Of a DNA stretch of 6,164 bases, positions 1-6,164 are shown in pieces. The DNA comes from Deltaproteobacteria bacterium. GTDB taxonomy: Bacteria > Desulfobacterota > Binatia > UBA12015. The DNA lies in the NCBI GenBank assembly GCA_003447545.1, contig DLYX01000047.1:1-6164 (forward strand). Reading direction: 5' to 3'. The position numbers and the translations under genes are program-made. A model generated the notes under the pieces. It saw only the letters and a program-made list of their open reading frames with translations. It made no database searches and was not told where the DNA came from. Positions within the stretch are counted from its first letter, which is position 1; each line of letters begins with the position of its first letter.

Positions 1-684
1 GATGCCCGCCATGATGTCGTTGTGGCCAGCCATGTATTTGGTCGCCGAGTGCAAGACGAGATCAATGCCGTGCTCAAGCGGTCTCTGATTGACCGGGGTG
101 GCGAAGGTAGAGTCGATGATGGAGATGAGGCCATGCTTCTTTGCGATATCGGCCAGGCGTTCCATATCGACGACCTTGAGGTAGGGGTTCGTGGGGGTTT
201 CGCTGATGAGGACCCGCGTGCTCCCGGGTCGAATCGCCTCTTCGAGAGCGGCATAATCTCCGGTTGGGACGATGCTGACCTCGATGCCGAATTTGCTGAG
301 TGTGCCGCGGCAGAACTGGCGAGTGCGGCGATAGCAGTCGTCCGTCATGACGATATGCTGGCCCTGTCGCAGCATGGCAAACAGAGTCGTGGTGATCGCC
401 GACATCCCGGAGGAGAATGCGAGACCGGCCGCGGCACCTTCGAGCGCGGCGCATTTGGTTTCGGCGACTTTCTGGGTCGGGTTGCCGTACCTGCCATACT
501 CCTCGCGAGGCTTCTGGCCGGACATATGCTCGATCAATTCTGCGGTGTCGCGGAAAACGTATGTCGAGGTTTGAACGATCGGCGTCGTGATCGCGTTGCT
601 CTGGCGAGACTCCGTCTCGCCGCTGTGTACAGCCTGTGTCGCCAGACTGCGTCGAAGCGATTTATGAGCACCTGACTTGCTCAT
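1..684 (-). CDS. metB: Cystathionine gamma-synthase-like PLP enzyme (partial, C-terminus beyond window)
   Basis: This is a Cys/Met-metabolism PLP-dependent enzyme (fold type I), expected in the cytoplasm, that would join an activated homoserine ester to cysteine to give cystathionine for methionine synthesis. I translated it by hand from the minus strand: 228 codons from an ATG at 684 run open to base 1, so the C-terminal part (family length is about 400 residues) is missing. Visible motifs are YGRYGNPT at 63-70 (Tyr and Arg that bind the PLP phosphate of the partner subunit), SSGMSA at 91-96, DCYRRTR at 116-122, ETPTNP at 162-167, Asp191 in DSTFATP (pyridine nitrogen contact) and HSATKY at 212-217, where Lys216 is the PLP lysine. 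The usual bacterial YGGT motif is replaced by CYRRTR, which resembles plant cystathionine gamma-synthase as I remember it. The start is supported by GGGAGG six bases upstream, inside the end of thrC, and the ATG overlaps the thrC stop as ATGA. O-acetylhomoserine sulfhydrylase or methionine gamma-lyase are alternatives, but the plant-like motifs favour the synthase. The substrate ester is not proven. Confidence 0.88.
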   Translation of the reverse strand, partial: MSKSGAHKSLRRSLATQAVHSGETESRQSNAITTPIVQTSTYVFRDTAELIEHMSGQKPREEYGRYGNPTQKVAETKCAALEGAAAGLAFSSGMSAITTTLFAMLRQGQHIVMTDDCYRRTRQFCRGTLSKFGIEVSIVPTGDYAALEEAIRPGSTRVLISETPTNPYLKVVDMERLADIAKKHGLISIIDSTFATPVNQRPLEHGIDLVLHSATKYMAGHNDIMAGI

Positions 685-2066
685 GGCATGCCTCCCGCAC
701 TCTGACTCGTCTTTTGGCGACGGTCGAGTTCTCGCAGGAGGGCGTCGCGAACGACTCCGGGATCGTTTGCCAGTTCGAGGGGCTGATTCGTCCAACGCCC
801 ATCGATATCGGACAGTTTCCCGGCGTGGTAGTCGGCTTTCTGGTCCGCGAATTTCAAGCCGTGGGCGGTCGAGATCACGACCACGCGCTGGTCTTTGGTG
901 ATCTCTCCCTTTTGGGCGAGCTTGAGAAGGGCTGCGAGTGCCACACCGGTATGGGGACAATTGAACATCCCCGTCCGATCGGCCCACGCAGCCGTATTGG
1001 CGAGTTCTTCCTCGTTGGCCTGTTCGACAATCCCGTCGAAATCGCGGAGTGCGCGGACGGCTTTGCGGTAGCTCACGGGGTTGCCGATACGAATGGCGCT
1101 CGCGAGGGTTTCCTTGGCTTCCACCGGTTCGAGTTCCCCGAGCCCGTTGAGGTAGGCACGGTAGAGAGGGTTCGCTGCCTCGGCCTGTGCAACTACGATG
1201 CGCGGCCTTTTGTCGATCATGCCAAGTTTTTCCATCAGGAGAAGGCCTTTGCCGAGTGCGCTGACATTGCCCAGGTTTCCTCCCGGAATGATGATCCAAT
1301 CCGGCACTTCCCAATTGAACTGCTGGACGATTTCCATGCCGACAGTCTTCTGGCCTTCGACCCGAAGGGAGTTCATCGAGTTGGCGAGGTAGATCTCTTC
1401 GCGGGAGGTCAGTTCCTGCACTGTCCGCATGCATCCGTCGAAGTCGGTGTCGAGCGCGAGCACCACGGCTCCGTTCGCAATAGGCTGCACAAGCTGTGCA
1501 AGCGAGACCTTGTTGCGCGGTAAAAGAACCACGGAAGGGATGTCGGCCGCAGCGCAGTAGGCGGCGAGAGCAGCCGAGGTATCTCCGGTCGAGGCGCAAG
1601 CCACCGCAGGGATGTTGAGTCCACGTTCGCGCATTTCCTTCACGACGCTGACGAGCACGGTCATTCCCAGATCCTTGAACGACCCTGTATGCGAGTTGCC
1701 GCATTGCTTGACCCAGAGGTCCGGAATACCGATCTCTGCCCCGAAGCGCTCGGCCCAGAAGAGGTTCGAGCCGCCTTCGTACATGCTCACCACATTGTCA
1801 TCGGAGATCTGCGGAAGGACCATTTCCTTTCGGGACCAGACGCCGGAACCGTAGGGCCATTGCGTTGAGCGAAGCCGGTGATCAAAGGTTTTTTTCCAGG
1901 TATCCGGGGATTGGCGTGCCAGAACGTTCTCGTCATGCACGACCTCCAGAAGCTCTCCGCACTCGCGACAACGGTATACGACTTCGAATACATCATAGGT
2001 GGCCCCACATTCGGGCGCGATACATTGGAACCAGCAACGGTGCTTCATGGACGAGGACTCTAGCAT
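681..2066 (-). CDS. thrC: Threonine synthase, plant-like type with N-terminal zinc ribbon
   Basis: This PLP enzyme (fold type II) converts O-phosphohomoserine to threonine and phosphate in the cytoplasm. It has 461 residues. The N-terminus has Cys15 and Cys20 followed by Cys33-x2-Cys36, a likely zinc ribbon. Then come [12 protein letters not shown] at 70-81, [13 protein letters not shown] at 97-109, HTGSFKDLG at 126-134 with the PLP lysine Lys131, ASTGDTSAA at 158-166, VQPIANGA at 193-200, the PLP-phosphate loop GGNLGN at 262-267, and the C-terminal PHTGVA at 371-376 and STAHGLKF at 399-406. These blocks match plant threonine synthases closely as I remember them, unlike the divergent E. coli ThrC. 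The start is unsettled: ATG at 2066 or an in-frame ATG at 2048, which gives 455 residues beginning MKHRCWFQC. Neither has a convincing ribosome binding site. It lies 66 nt after the isochorismatase-fold gene, and its stop overlaps the next gene's ATG. Plant threonine synthase is activated by S-adenosylmethionine; whether this one is cannot be told. Confidence 0.96.
   Translation of the reverse strand: MLESSSMKHRCWFQCIAPECGATYDVFEVVYRCRECGELLEVVHDENVLARQSPDTWKKTFDHRLRSTQWPYGSGVWSRKEMVLPQISDDNVVSMYEGGSNLFWAERFGAEIGIPDLWVKQCGNSHTGSFKDLGMTVLVSVVKEMRERGLNIPAVACASTGDTSAALAAYCAAADIPSVVLLPRNKVSLAQLVQPIANGAVVLALDTDFDGCMRTVQELTSREEIYLANSMNSLRVEGQKTVGMEIVQQFNWEVPDWIIIPGGNLGNVSALGKGLLLMEKLGMIDKRPRIVVAQAEAANPLYRAYLNGLGELEPVEAKETLASAIRIGNPVSYRKAVRALRDFDGIVEQANEEELANTAAWADRTGMFNCPHTGVALAALLKLAQKGEITKDQRVVVISTAHGLKFADQKADYHAGKLSDIDGRWTNQPLELANDPGVVRDALLRELDRRQKTSQSAGGMP
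691..696 (-). promoter_or_regulatory. Ribosome binding site of the cystathionine gamma-synthase-like gene
   Basis: On the minus strand the sequence GGGAGG lies six bases before the ATG at 684. It sits inside the last codons of thrC, whose TGA overlaps the ATG. It is the strongest Shine-Dalgarno match in the leftward block, so the second enzyme can recruit its own ribosomes as well as receive them from thrC. Confidence 0.75.
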
Positions 2067-2122
2067 TCTGGCGGGGCCGATAAAGGATCGAATTTTCTAC
2101 GGTTTTGGAGAGTTTCGCCAGA
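2067..2122 (-). repeat. Inverted repeat in the thrC leader, abutting the first ATG
   Basis: TCTGGCG (2067-2073) and CGCCAGA (2116-2122) are perfect seven-base complements separated by 42 bases, and one arm directly touches the ATG at 2066. On the transcript this could pair and shield the thrC start. A small CGAT/ATCG pair lies in the loop. No run of U follows, so it is not an obvious terminator. Confidence 0.3.
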
Positions 2123-2132
2123 TTGAGCGTGC

Positions 2133-2771
2133 TCATGGGGCCGGCTGAGGTTGCGCCCGGAGGGCGGAGCCCAGTTCGGCAGAGCTTCCGATCGTGGCCA
2201 GCAAGGGGAGCACATTGCGAATCGACCACTCATGCCATTCGTGGGGAAAGGACGCACAGCAATCCTCGGCGACCCAGCATTCGAGGCCGCGATTCAGGGA
2301 CGCTCGCACCAAACCTTCGACGGCCAGGGTCGTGGAGATTCCGGTCAGAATGAGCTGGTCGCGCTTCAGTCGAGACAGCAGAGGGTAGAGAGGCGTTCCG
2401 TGCGAGCCATCCACCGAGAGTGTGCGCTCGAGGACGAAGTCATCGGGGCCGGGCTGGACGGTTACGTGCGTTTCGGCGCCCCAGGTGCCGGCGACCAGAG
2501 TCGGGCCGCGCTTCTCGGCTATCTGATAGATCCGTGCGCGAGGGCGGGGGACCCCAGGTCGATTCGCGACGTTGATATAAAAAACCGGCACTTCCAATTC
2601 CCTCGCTGTGGCGAGTAATTCTGCCACTTTGGGCAGAATGCCCCGCCTTTGGATCTGGGCGGCGAGGGCACCCCCCAAACCCTTTTGCTCGGCCTGCGAT
2701 TCATGCACCATATCGTTCTGCAGTTCGACGACGAGGACAGCACAACGAGAGGGGTCGGGGAGTATATCCAT
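2133..2771 (-). CDS. Isochorismatase-fold (cysteine hydrolase superfamily) protein lacking the catalytic triad
   Basis: The fold is recognised from VLVVELQNDMV near the N-terminus, the VAELLATARELEVPVFYINV helix-strand unit, DDFVLER, LILTGISTTLAVEG and the RGLECWVAEDCCAS block, all in family order. The length of 212 residues (from ATG 2771) is typical. Active members use Asp, Lys and Cys. Here those positions read Glu16 (VELQND), Arg116 (LERT) and Ala150 (STTLAVEG), so ordinary cysteine-hydrolase chemistry is unlikely. Cys171-Cys172 lie in EDCCAS and are not at the nucleophile position. The reading frame is intact, which argues for a functional but altered protein rather than a pseudogene. 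The ATG at 2771 was preferred over an in-frame TTG at 2786, which would add five residues; neither has a clear ribosome binding site. It is the first gene of the leftward block, 66 nt before thrC. No substrate can be assigned. Variants of this superfamily without the Cys are known to be annotated generically as isochorismatase family or cysteine hydrolase. Confidence 0.87.
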   Translation of the reverse strand: MDILPDPSRCAVLVVELQNDMVHESQAEQKGLGGALAAQIQRRGILPKVAELLATARELEVPVFYINVANRPGVPRPRARIYQIAEKRGPTLVAGTWGAETHVTVQPGPDDFVLERTLSVDGSHGTPLYPLLSRLKRDQLILTGISTTLAVEGLVRASLNRGLECWVAEDCCASFPHEWHEWSIRNVLPLLATIGSSAELGSALRAQPQPAP

Positions 2772-2816
2772 GCTCGAGAATCGCAAGTCGAGCCGTCGCT
2801 GTCGAGCGGGTGCTCG
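2772..2816. repeat. Cluster of TCGAGC/GCTCGA half-sites in the divergent spacer
   Basis: GCTCGA (2772-2777) and TCGAGC (2788-2793) form an inverted pair around ten bases. TCGAGC (2802-2807) and GCTCGG (2812-2817) form a second inverted pair around four bases, with five perfectly matched pairs (CGAGC/GCTCG). The cluster abuts the start of the isochorismatase-fold gene in the shared spacer. It could be an operator or RNA hairpins, or chance in GC-rich DNA. Confidence 0.3.
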
Positions 2817-2884
2817 GGTGTCGTCGATAAACCTGCGCTATGCCCGTCGCACCAGCGTTCGCAGAGTTTGTTCCGGCCACGTAA

Positions 2885-2889
2885 AAGGA
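2885..2889 (+). promoter_or_regulatory. Ribosome binding site fixing the GTG start of the PBP1B-like gene
   Basis: AAGGA lies four bases before the GTG at 2894. Two ATG triplets (2889 and 2892) are in other frames and would open only short reading frames, while an in-frame stop at 2882 excludes an earlier start. Confidence 0.55.
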
Positions 2890-2893
2890 TGAT

Positions 2894-5017
2894 GTGTTCG
2901 GGTGGTTCAGGAAAAGGCGACGAAGCCTGCTCGTTTGGTTGGTAGTGCTTTTCGTCGGTGGCGCAGGTTATCTGGACTTCCGTGTCCGACGTGGCTTTGC
3001 GGAAGGCGCCTGGTCTGGACGGGTCCAGTTCTGGGCCGCCCCGGTGGTTCTGCAGTCGGGCGCCTCTCTCCGCGTCCGAGGCCTTCTGAAGCTGCTGCGG
3101 GAGCATGGCTACGTCGAGGCGGAATCTTCTGAACTAAGACCTGGAGAATTCCGCGGGGACCGAGAGTTTTTCGATGTGTTTTTGCGAGCACGTCCGCAGG
3201 CGGGTCGATTTGCGGACCGACCGGCTCAGCTTCTTCGGTTGGTCTTCCGCGGCGATCTTCTGCGGCTGATTCGAGATGTCGGGACAGGCGCTCGCCTTGA
3301 GCAAGTCGCTCTTTCGCCACTGCCGGTGGAGGGGGTTTTTTCGGGCCATTGGGCGCCGCGAGAGGTTCTCCCTCTGCAGGATGTGCCGCCTGTGGTCGTG
3401 GATGCGCTTCTGGCAGCCGAAGACGCTCACTTTCTGGATCATCCCGGAGTGAACCTGAAGTCCATGCTGCGAGCGATGAAGGTGAACTGGGAAGCCGGCC
3501 GGATTCGGCAGGGTGGCAGCACGCTCACGCAGCAATTCGTCAAAAATCATTATCTGACGCAGGACCGTACCTTCAGCCGCAAGCTGCTGGAAATTCCGAT
3601 GGCGCTGCTTCTCGAGTGGCGGTTCTCCAAGGAGGAGATTCTCGAGGCCTACCTCGGTACTGTTTATCTGGGACACGATCGGCTGGTGGGGGTTCATGGT
3701 CTCGCGGAGGGGGCCCGCGTCTTCCTCGGGAAACCCCTCTCGAAAGCCACGGCGGCCGACGGGGCCCTGTTGGCGGGACTGATTCGTGCGCCGAATATTT
3801 ATTCCCCGTTGCGTCGCCCGGCACGAGCGTTGCGTCGACGGAACCAGGTCCTTGCAGAGATGCGCGACCTGGGTTGGCTGGACGACCGCGACTATCTGTC
3901 TGCGATACAGACACCCCTGCCAGAGCCATTTCGGCGGGGCCCCTCGCCGCAAGCTTTCTTCATGCAGGATGTTTTACGCGAAATGGAGTCTGTGGGCTGG
4001 TCGCTGTCAATCCTGGGGACGGGTAGCGAAGTTTTCACGACCATGGATGCATCGCTGCAGAGAATCGCTGCCAGCGAAGTGTCCCGGTTCGTTGCGGATC
4101 GGCCGGGCCTCGAAGCCGAAGTGGTCGCGATGGACGCGGAAACCGGGGCGCTGCGTGCTCTGCTGGGCGGCAGTGATTTCCTGAACAGTCAGCTGGATCG
4201 AAGTGAACGCGGGCACTCCCCGGCCGGTTCTATCTTCAAGCCTTTCCTGCTTCTGGCGGCTTTCACCCTTCGCCCGGCAGAGCTGACGCCCGAGTCGCTC
4301 TTTCTCGACAGGCGCCTGCTGGTCGAAGTCGACGGCGTCGTCTGGGAGCCGACGAATTCGGATGGTGAGTTCCGTGGCCCGGTGACTTTGCGGGAGGCCC
4401 TCTCTCGATCGCTGAATGTACCGATGGTGCGTCTCGCGCAAGAGTTGGGGATCGAGACTGTCGCGGAATTTGCAGATCGCTTACCTTTGTCCGACGCGCC
4501 CTTGCCTCGGGTGCCGGCCCTGGCCTTGGGGTCTTTTCCGGCATCGTTGCGAGATATTACGCGAAGCTACGCGATCTTCCCGAATCAGGGCCGTGCACCG
4601 GAGCCGCATTCGCTGCTTGGCATCAAGGCCCCGTCGGGAGCGGTCGTCTATGCGGCGAAGCCGGGGACCGAGGAAATGGCGGACGCTGCAGCGGTGGCCG
4701 AAGTGCATGATCTACTGGTGGATGTCGCGGATGAAGGCACGGCACGGGCGATCAGCGCGATGGAGGTGGCCTCGGATGTGGCCGGGAAAACGGGCACCTC
4801 GAATGAGTCGAGGGTTGTCTGGTTTGTGGGGTACACACCCGAGCTTTTGATGGGAATCCGACTGGCATACGATGATGGACGGCCGCTCGGGGCCGATGCG
4901 GCTCGTCTGGCGGTGCCGCTCTGGAGCCGGATCATGAAGCGCGCGGAGGAAGGTTGGGCCTCCCACGAGAAGCGCTTCTCCCGGGCTCGCATTTCTTCTC
5001 GCCAGTCGGCACAATAG
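2894..5017 (+). CDS. mrcB: Class A penicillin-binding protein, PBP1B-like bifunctional transglycosylase/transpeptidase
   Basis: This inner-membrane enzyme polymerises lipid II into glycan strands and cross-links the stem peptides in the periplasm. It has 707 residues. A basic RKRRR stretch at 6-10 and one membrane segment at about 11-27 give a signal-anchor topology. A UB2H-like region at about 45-100, including RPGEF at 82-86, resembles E. coli PBP1B. The GT51 domain (about 150-340) shows EDAHFLDHPG with catalytic Glu176, QGGSTLTQQ at 206-214, Lys217 and RKLLE with Glu233. Their spacings (41 and 57 residues) equal those of E. coli Glu233, Lys274 and Glu290 by my count. The usual YLN in the next motif is YLG at 253-255. 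The transpeptidase domain (about 378-685) has GSIFK with Ser446 and Lys449, SLN at 506-508 and KTGT at 632-635. The start is GTG at 2894, behind AAGGA at 2885-2889, with an in-frame stop just upstream at 2882. It ends 4 nt before the mlaE-like gene. The symbol is given by similarity; family membership is certain, the 1B subtype likely. Confidence 0.96.
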   Translation: MFGWFRKRRRSLLVWLVVLFVGGAGYLDFRVRRGFAEGAWSGRVQFWAAPVVLQSGASLRVRGLLKLLREHGYVEAESSELRPGEFRGDREFFDVFLRARPQAGRFADRPAQLLRLVFRGDLLRLIRDVGTGARLEQVALSPLPVEGVFSGHWAPREVLPLQDVPPVVVDALLAAEDAHFLDHPGVNLKSMLRAMKVNWEAGRIRQGGSTLTQQFVKNHYLTQDRTFSRKLLEIPMALLLEWRFSKEEILEAYLGTVYLGHDRLVGVHGLAEGARVFLGKPLSKATAADGALLAGLIRAPNIYSPLRRPARALRRRNQVLAEMRDLGWLDDRDYLSAIQTPLPEPFRRGPSPQAFFMQDVLREMESVGWSLSILGTGSEVFTTMDASLQRIAASEVSRFVADRPGLEAEVVAMDAETGALRALLGGSDFLNSQLDRSERGHSPAGSIFKPFLLLAAFTLRPAELTPESLFLDRRLLVEVDGVVWEPTNSDGEFRGPVTLREALSRSLNVPMVRLAQELGIETVAEFADRLPLSDAPLPRVPALALGSFPASLRDITRSYAIFPNQGRAPEPHSLLGIKAPSGAVVYAAKPGTEEMADAAAVAEVHDLLVDVADEGTARAISAMEVASDVAGKTGTSNESRVVWFVGYTPELLMGIRLAYDDGRPLGADAARLAVPLWSRIMKRAEEGWASHEKRFSRARISSRQSAQ

Positions 5018-5021
5018 CGCT

Positions 5022-5834
5022 GTGGCGGGAGGGGATGAATTGGAGCCGTCCGGCTTTGCCGGTTGGGCATCGCGCGTGGGCGCACGTGCGACAGAGCTGG
5101 TCGAGTTTGTCGGCAGCCTCCTGCATTTCCTGGGTGAAGCCGCGCGTGCTGCTCGCCGAGGAGTCCCGGGCTCCGTCCTGATTGGCCAAGTGTATGAGGT
5201 CGGCGCGCGTTCTTTGCCATTGACGGCGGTTGCGGCCTTCGCGATGGGCGTGGTGATGGCGATCCAGACGATGGTTCTCTTGAAGAAATTCGGGGTGGTT
5301 CAATATGCCGCCGTCGGAGTTGGCCTTGGGTTGACCCGTGAGTTGGCGCCGGTGGTGACCGCCTTGATGGTGGCGGGTCGGGCTGGGTCCGGGATCAGCG
5401 CAGAGTTGGGCAGCATGCAGGTCACCCGCCAGATCGACGCTTTGCGGGTGCTTGCCGTGGACCCCTACCGCTATCTTGCGGCGACTCGAATTCTCGCCTG
5501 TCTGATCGCGGTGCCCCTGCTTACGGCACTCTCCGATTTCATCGGGATCTTCGGTGGCCTGGTCGTGACGACAACGCTCGGTGGTGTTCCGGTACCAGCG
5601 TATATCGATACGACTCTTTACTACGTCACGGTCGGCGATGTCCTGTCCGGAATCGGAAAATCCGCGATTTTCGGTCTGATCATCGGCACGGTCGCGGCTC
5701 ATTACGGATTCCAGACATCCGGGGGGACGACGGGTGTGGGGCGGGCGACTACGGCCACCGTCGTCGTTTCCTCCTTGATGATCTTTGTCAGCGACGTCGT
5801 GCTTACACAGATTCTGATGACCTTGGGTTTCTGA
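5022..5834 (+). CDS. mlaE: MlaE-family ABC transporter permease (phospholipid transport, outer-membrane lipid asymmetry)
   Basis: This is the inner-membrane permease of an Mla/MCE-type lipid transporter, which moves phospholipids between the outer and inner membranes with an MlaF ATPase and an MCE-domain MlaD protein. It has 270 residues. The family signature is clear at about 106-152: RELAPVVTALMVAGRAGSG, then SAELGSMQVTRQIDALRVL and DPYRYL. Hydrophobic segments lie at about 67-87, 93-118, 153-185, 205-226 and 244-268. TSGGTTGVGRATT at 232-244 is the conserved turn before the last helix. The start may be GTG at 5022, which has no visible ribosome binding site, or TTG at 5040, which has GGAGG seven bases upstream and would give 264 residues. 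It lies 4 nt after the PBP gene and its TGA shares one base with the next ATG. Related YrbE or TGD1-like permeases share the signature, but the partnered ATPase is MlaF-like. Confidence 0.95.
   Translation: MAGGDELEPSGFAGWASRVGARATELVEFVGSLLHFLGEAARAARRGVPGSVLIGQVYEVGARSLPLTAVAAFAMGVVMAIQTMVLLKKFGVVQYAAVGVGLGLTRELAPVVTALMVAGRAGSGISAELGSMQVTRQIDALRVLAVDPYRYLAATRILACLIAVPLLTALSDFIGIFGGLVVTTTLGGVPVPAYIDTTLYYVTVGDVLSGIGKSAIFGLIIGTVAAHYGFQTSGGTTGVGRATTATVVVSSLMIFVSDVVLTQILMTLGF
5028..5032 (+). promoter_or_regulatory. Possible ribosome binding site for a TTG start of the mlaE-like gene
   Basis: GGAGG lies within GGGAGGGG, seven bases before an in-frame TTG at 5040. It favours that TTG over the GTG at 5022, which has no such site. 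It would not alter any conserved residue. Confidence 0.45.
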
Positions 5835-6164
5835 TGAGCATGGATTACGCGATCGAATTTGAAGGAGTGTTCAAGGGGTTTACCGATCGGCAGGTTCTGC
5901 GAGGCATCGATCTTCAGGTGCCGCGCGGGGAGACCATGGTGATTTTGGGCTCGAGTGGGTCGGGAAAGTCGGTCTTGGTCAGTACGGTTGTCGGATTACT
6001 ACGTCCCGACCAAGGTCGAGTTTTGGTGAGCGGCGAGAATGTGGCGGAATTTGCGTCGGAGGATCAGTGGCGGAAGGTCTGGCTGAAAACGGGTTTTCTC
6101 TTTCAGGGTGCGGCACTTTTCGATTCCATGACCGTGGGCGAGAATATTGCCTTTCCACTGCGGC
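5834..6164 (+). CDS. mlaF: MlaF-like ABC transporter ATP-binding protein (partial, C-terminus beyond window)
   Basis: I translated this by hand from ATG 5834; 110 codons plus one base run open to the right edge. It is the cytoplasmic ATPase that would power the MlaE permease. Walker A is GSSGSGKS at 39-46 with Lys45, followed by VLVSTVVGLLRPDQG. The Q-loop is FLFQGAALFDSMTVGENIAF with Gln91; this GALFDSMTV-type sequence is characteristic of the MlaF/MCE ATPases. The signature motif, Walker B and H-loop lie beyond the window. The ATG shares its A with the TGA of the mlaE-like gene (TGATG) and no ribosome binding site is visible, so translation probably restarts from the upstream gene. A second ATG two codons in (5840) is an alternative start. 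In other bacteria an MCE-domain mlaD gene often follows. Confidence 0.94.
   Translation, partial: MSMDYAIEFEGVFKGFTDRQVLRGIDLQVPRGETMVILGSSGSGKSVLVSTVVGLLRPDQGRVLVSGENVAEFASEDQWRKVWLKTGFLFQGAALFDSMTVGENIAFPLR

Noticed and set aside
636..1523. A 295-codon plus-strand open frame opposite thrC, with another of 217 codons at 22-675.
   Set aside because: Both lie antisense to strongly recognised enzymes, show no family motifs, and are expected from codon bias in GC-rich DNA.
2818..2893. Possible -35/-10 promoter elements for the PBP operon in the divergent spacer.
   Set aside because: Only weak AT-rich hexamers were found with no credible spacing, so no promoter is called.
3134..3952. A 272-codon minus-strand frame inside the PBP gene.
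   Set aside because: It is a shadow of the PBP coding frame, with low-complexity composition and no recognisable domain.
5018..5021. A possible terminator or promoter between the PBP and mlaE-like genes.
   Set aside because: The gap is only four bases and no hairpin with a U run is present around it.
4932..5702. A 256-codon minus-strand frame opposite the mlaE-like gene.
   Set aside because: It is rich in His, Arg, Asp and Gln, which is typical of an antisense shadow, and it has no membrane or domain pattern.
1..6164. Mobile elements, tRNA or rRNA genes, CRISPR arrays and defence genes.
   Set aside because: The window is filled almost end to end by six housekeeping-type genes with similar base composition, and no terminal repeats, direct-repeat arrays or RNA gene signatures were seen.

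Overview
The window reads as a GC-rich (estimated by eye), gene-dense chromosomal segment of a Gram-negative bacterium. The outer-membrane evidence is an MlaE permease next to an MlaF-type ATPase (retrograde phospholipid transport), plus a class A penicillin-binding protein with a PBP1B-like (UB2H) region. The lineage cannot be fixed from the sequence; a myxobacterial, deltaproteobacterial or related uncultivated group is only a guess. No RNA genes, mobile elements, CRISPR arrays or clear terminators were seen.

Layout: two gene blocks diverge from a spacer of about 120 bases (2772-2893). Leftward (minus strand) are an isochorismatase-fold protein (2771-2133), threonine synthase thrC (2066-681) and a cystathionine gamma-synthase-like PLP enzyme (684 to the left edge, cut off after 228 codons). 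The last two overlap by ATGA. Rightward (plus strand) are a PBP1B-like bifunctional peptidoglycan synthase (2894-5017), the MlaE-like permease (5022-5834) and an MlaF-like ABC ATPase (from 5834, cut off by the right edge). Spacings of 4 nt and a 1-nt overlap suggest one transcript.

How the genes fit together: the leftward block holds the branch point between threonine and methionine synthesis. Both enzymes look much more like their plant counterparts than like Escherichia coli ThrC and MetB. In plants the two enzymes compete for O-phosphohomoserine, so this may be a compact bacterial version of that arrangement. The isochorismatase-fold protein upstream has lost all three canonical catalytic residues. 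The rightward block joins a cell-wall polymerase to an outer-membrane lipid-transport system, as if envelope layers were built in step.

The most interesting observations are the plant-like threonine/methionine branch-point pair, the catalytically degenerate isochorismatase-fold protein beside it, and the coupling of the PBP to mlaEF. I see no evidence for a wholly new defence or mobile system here.
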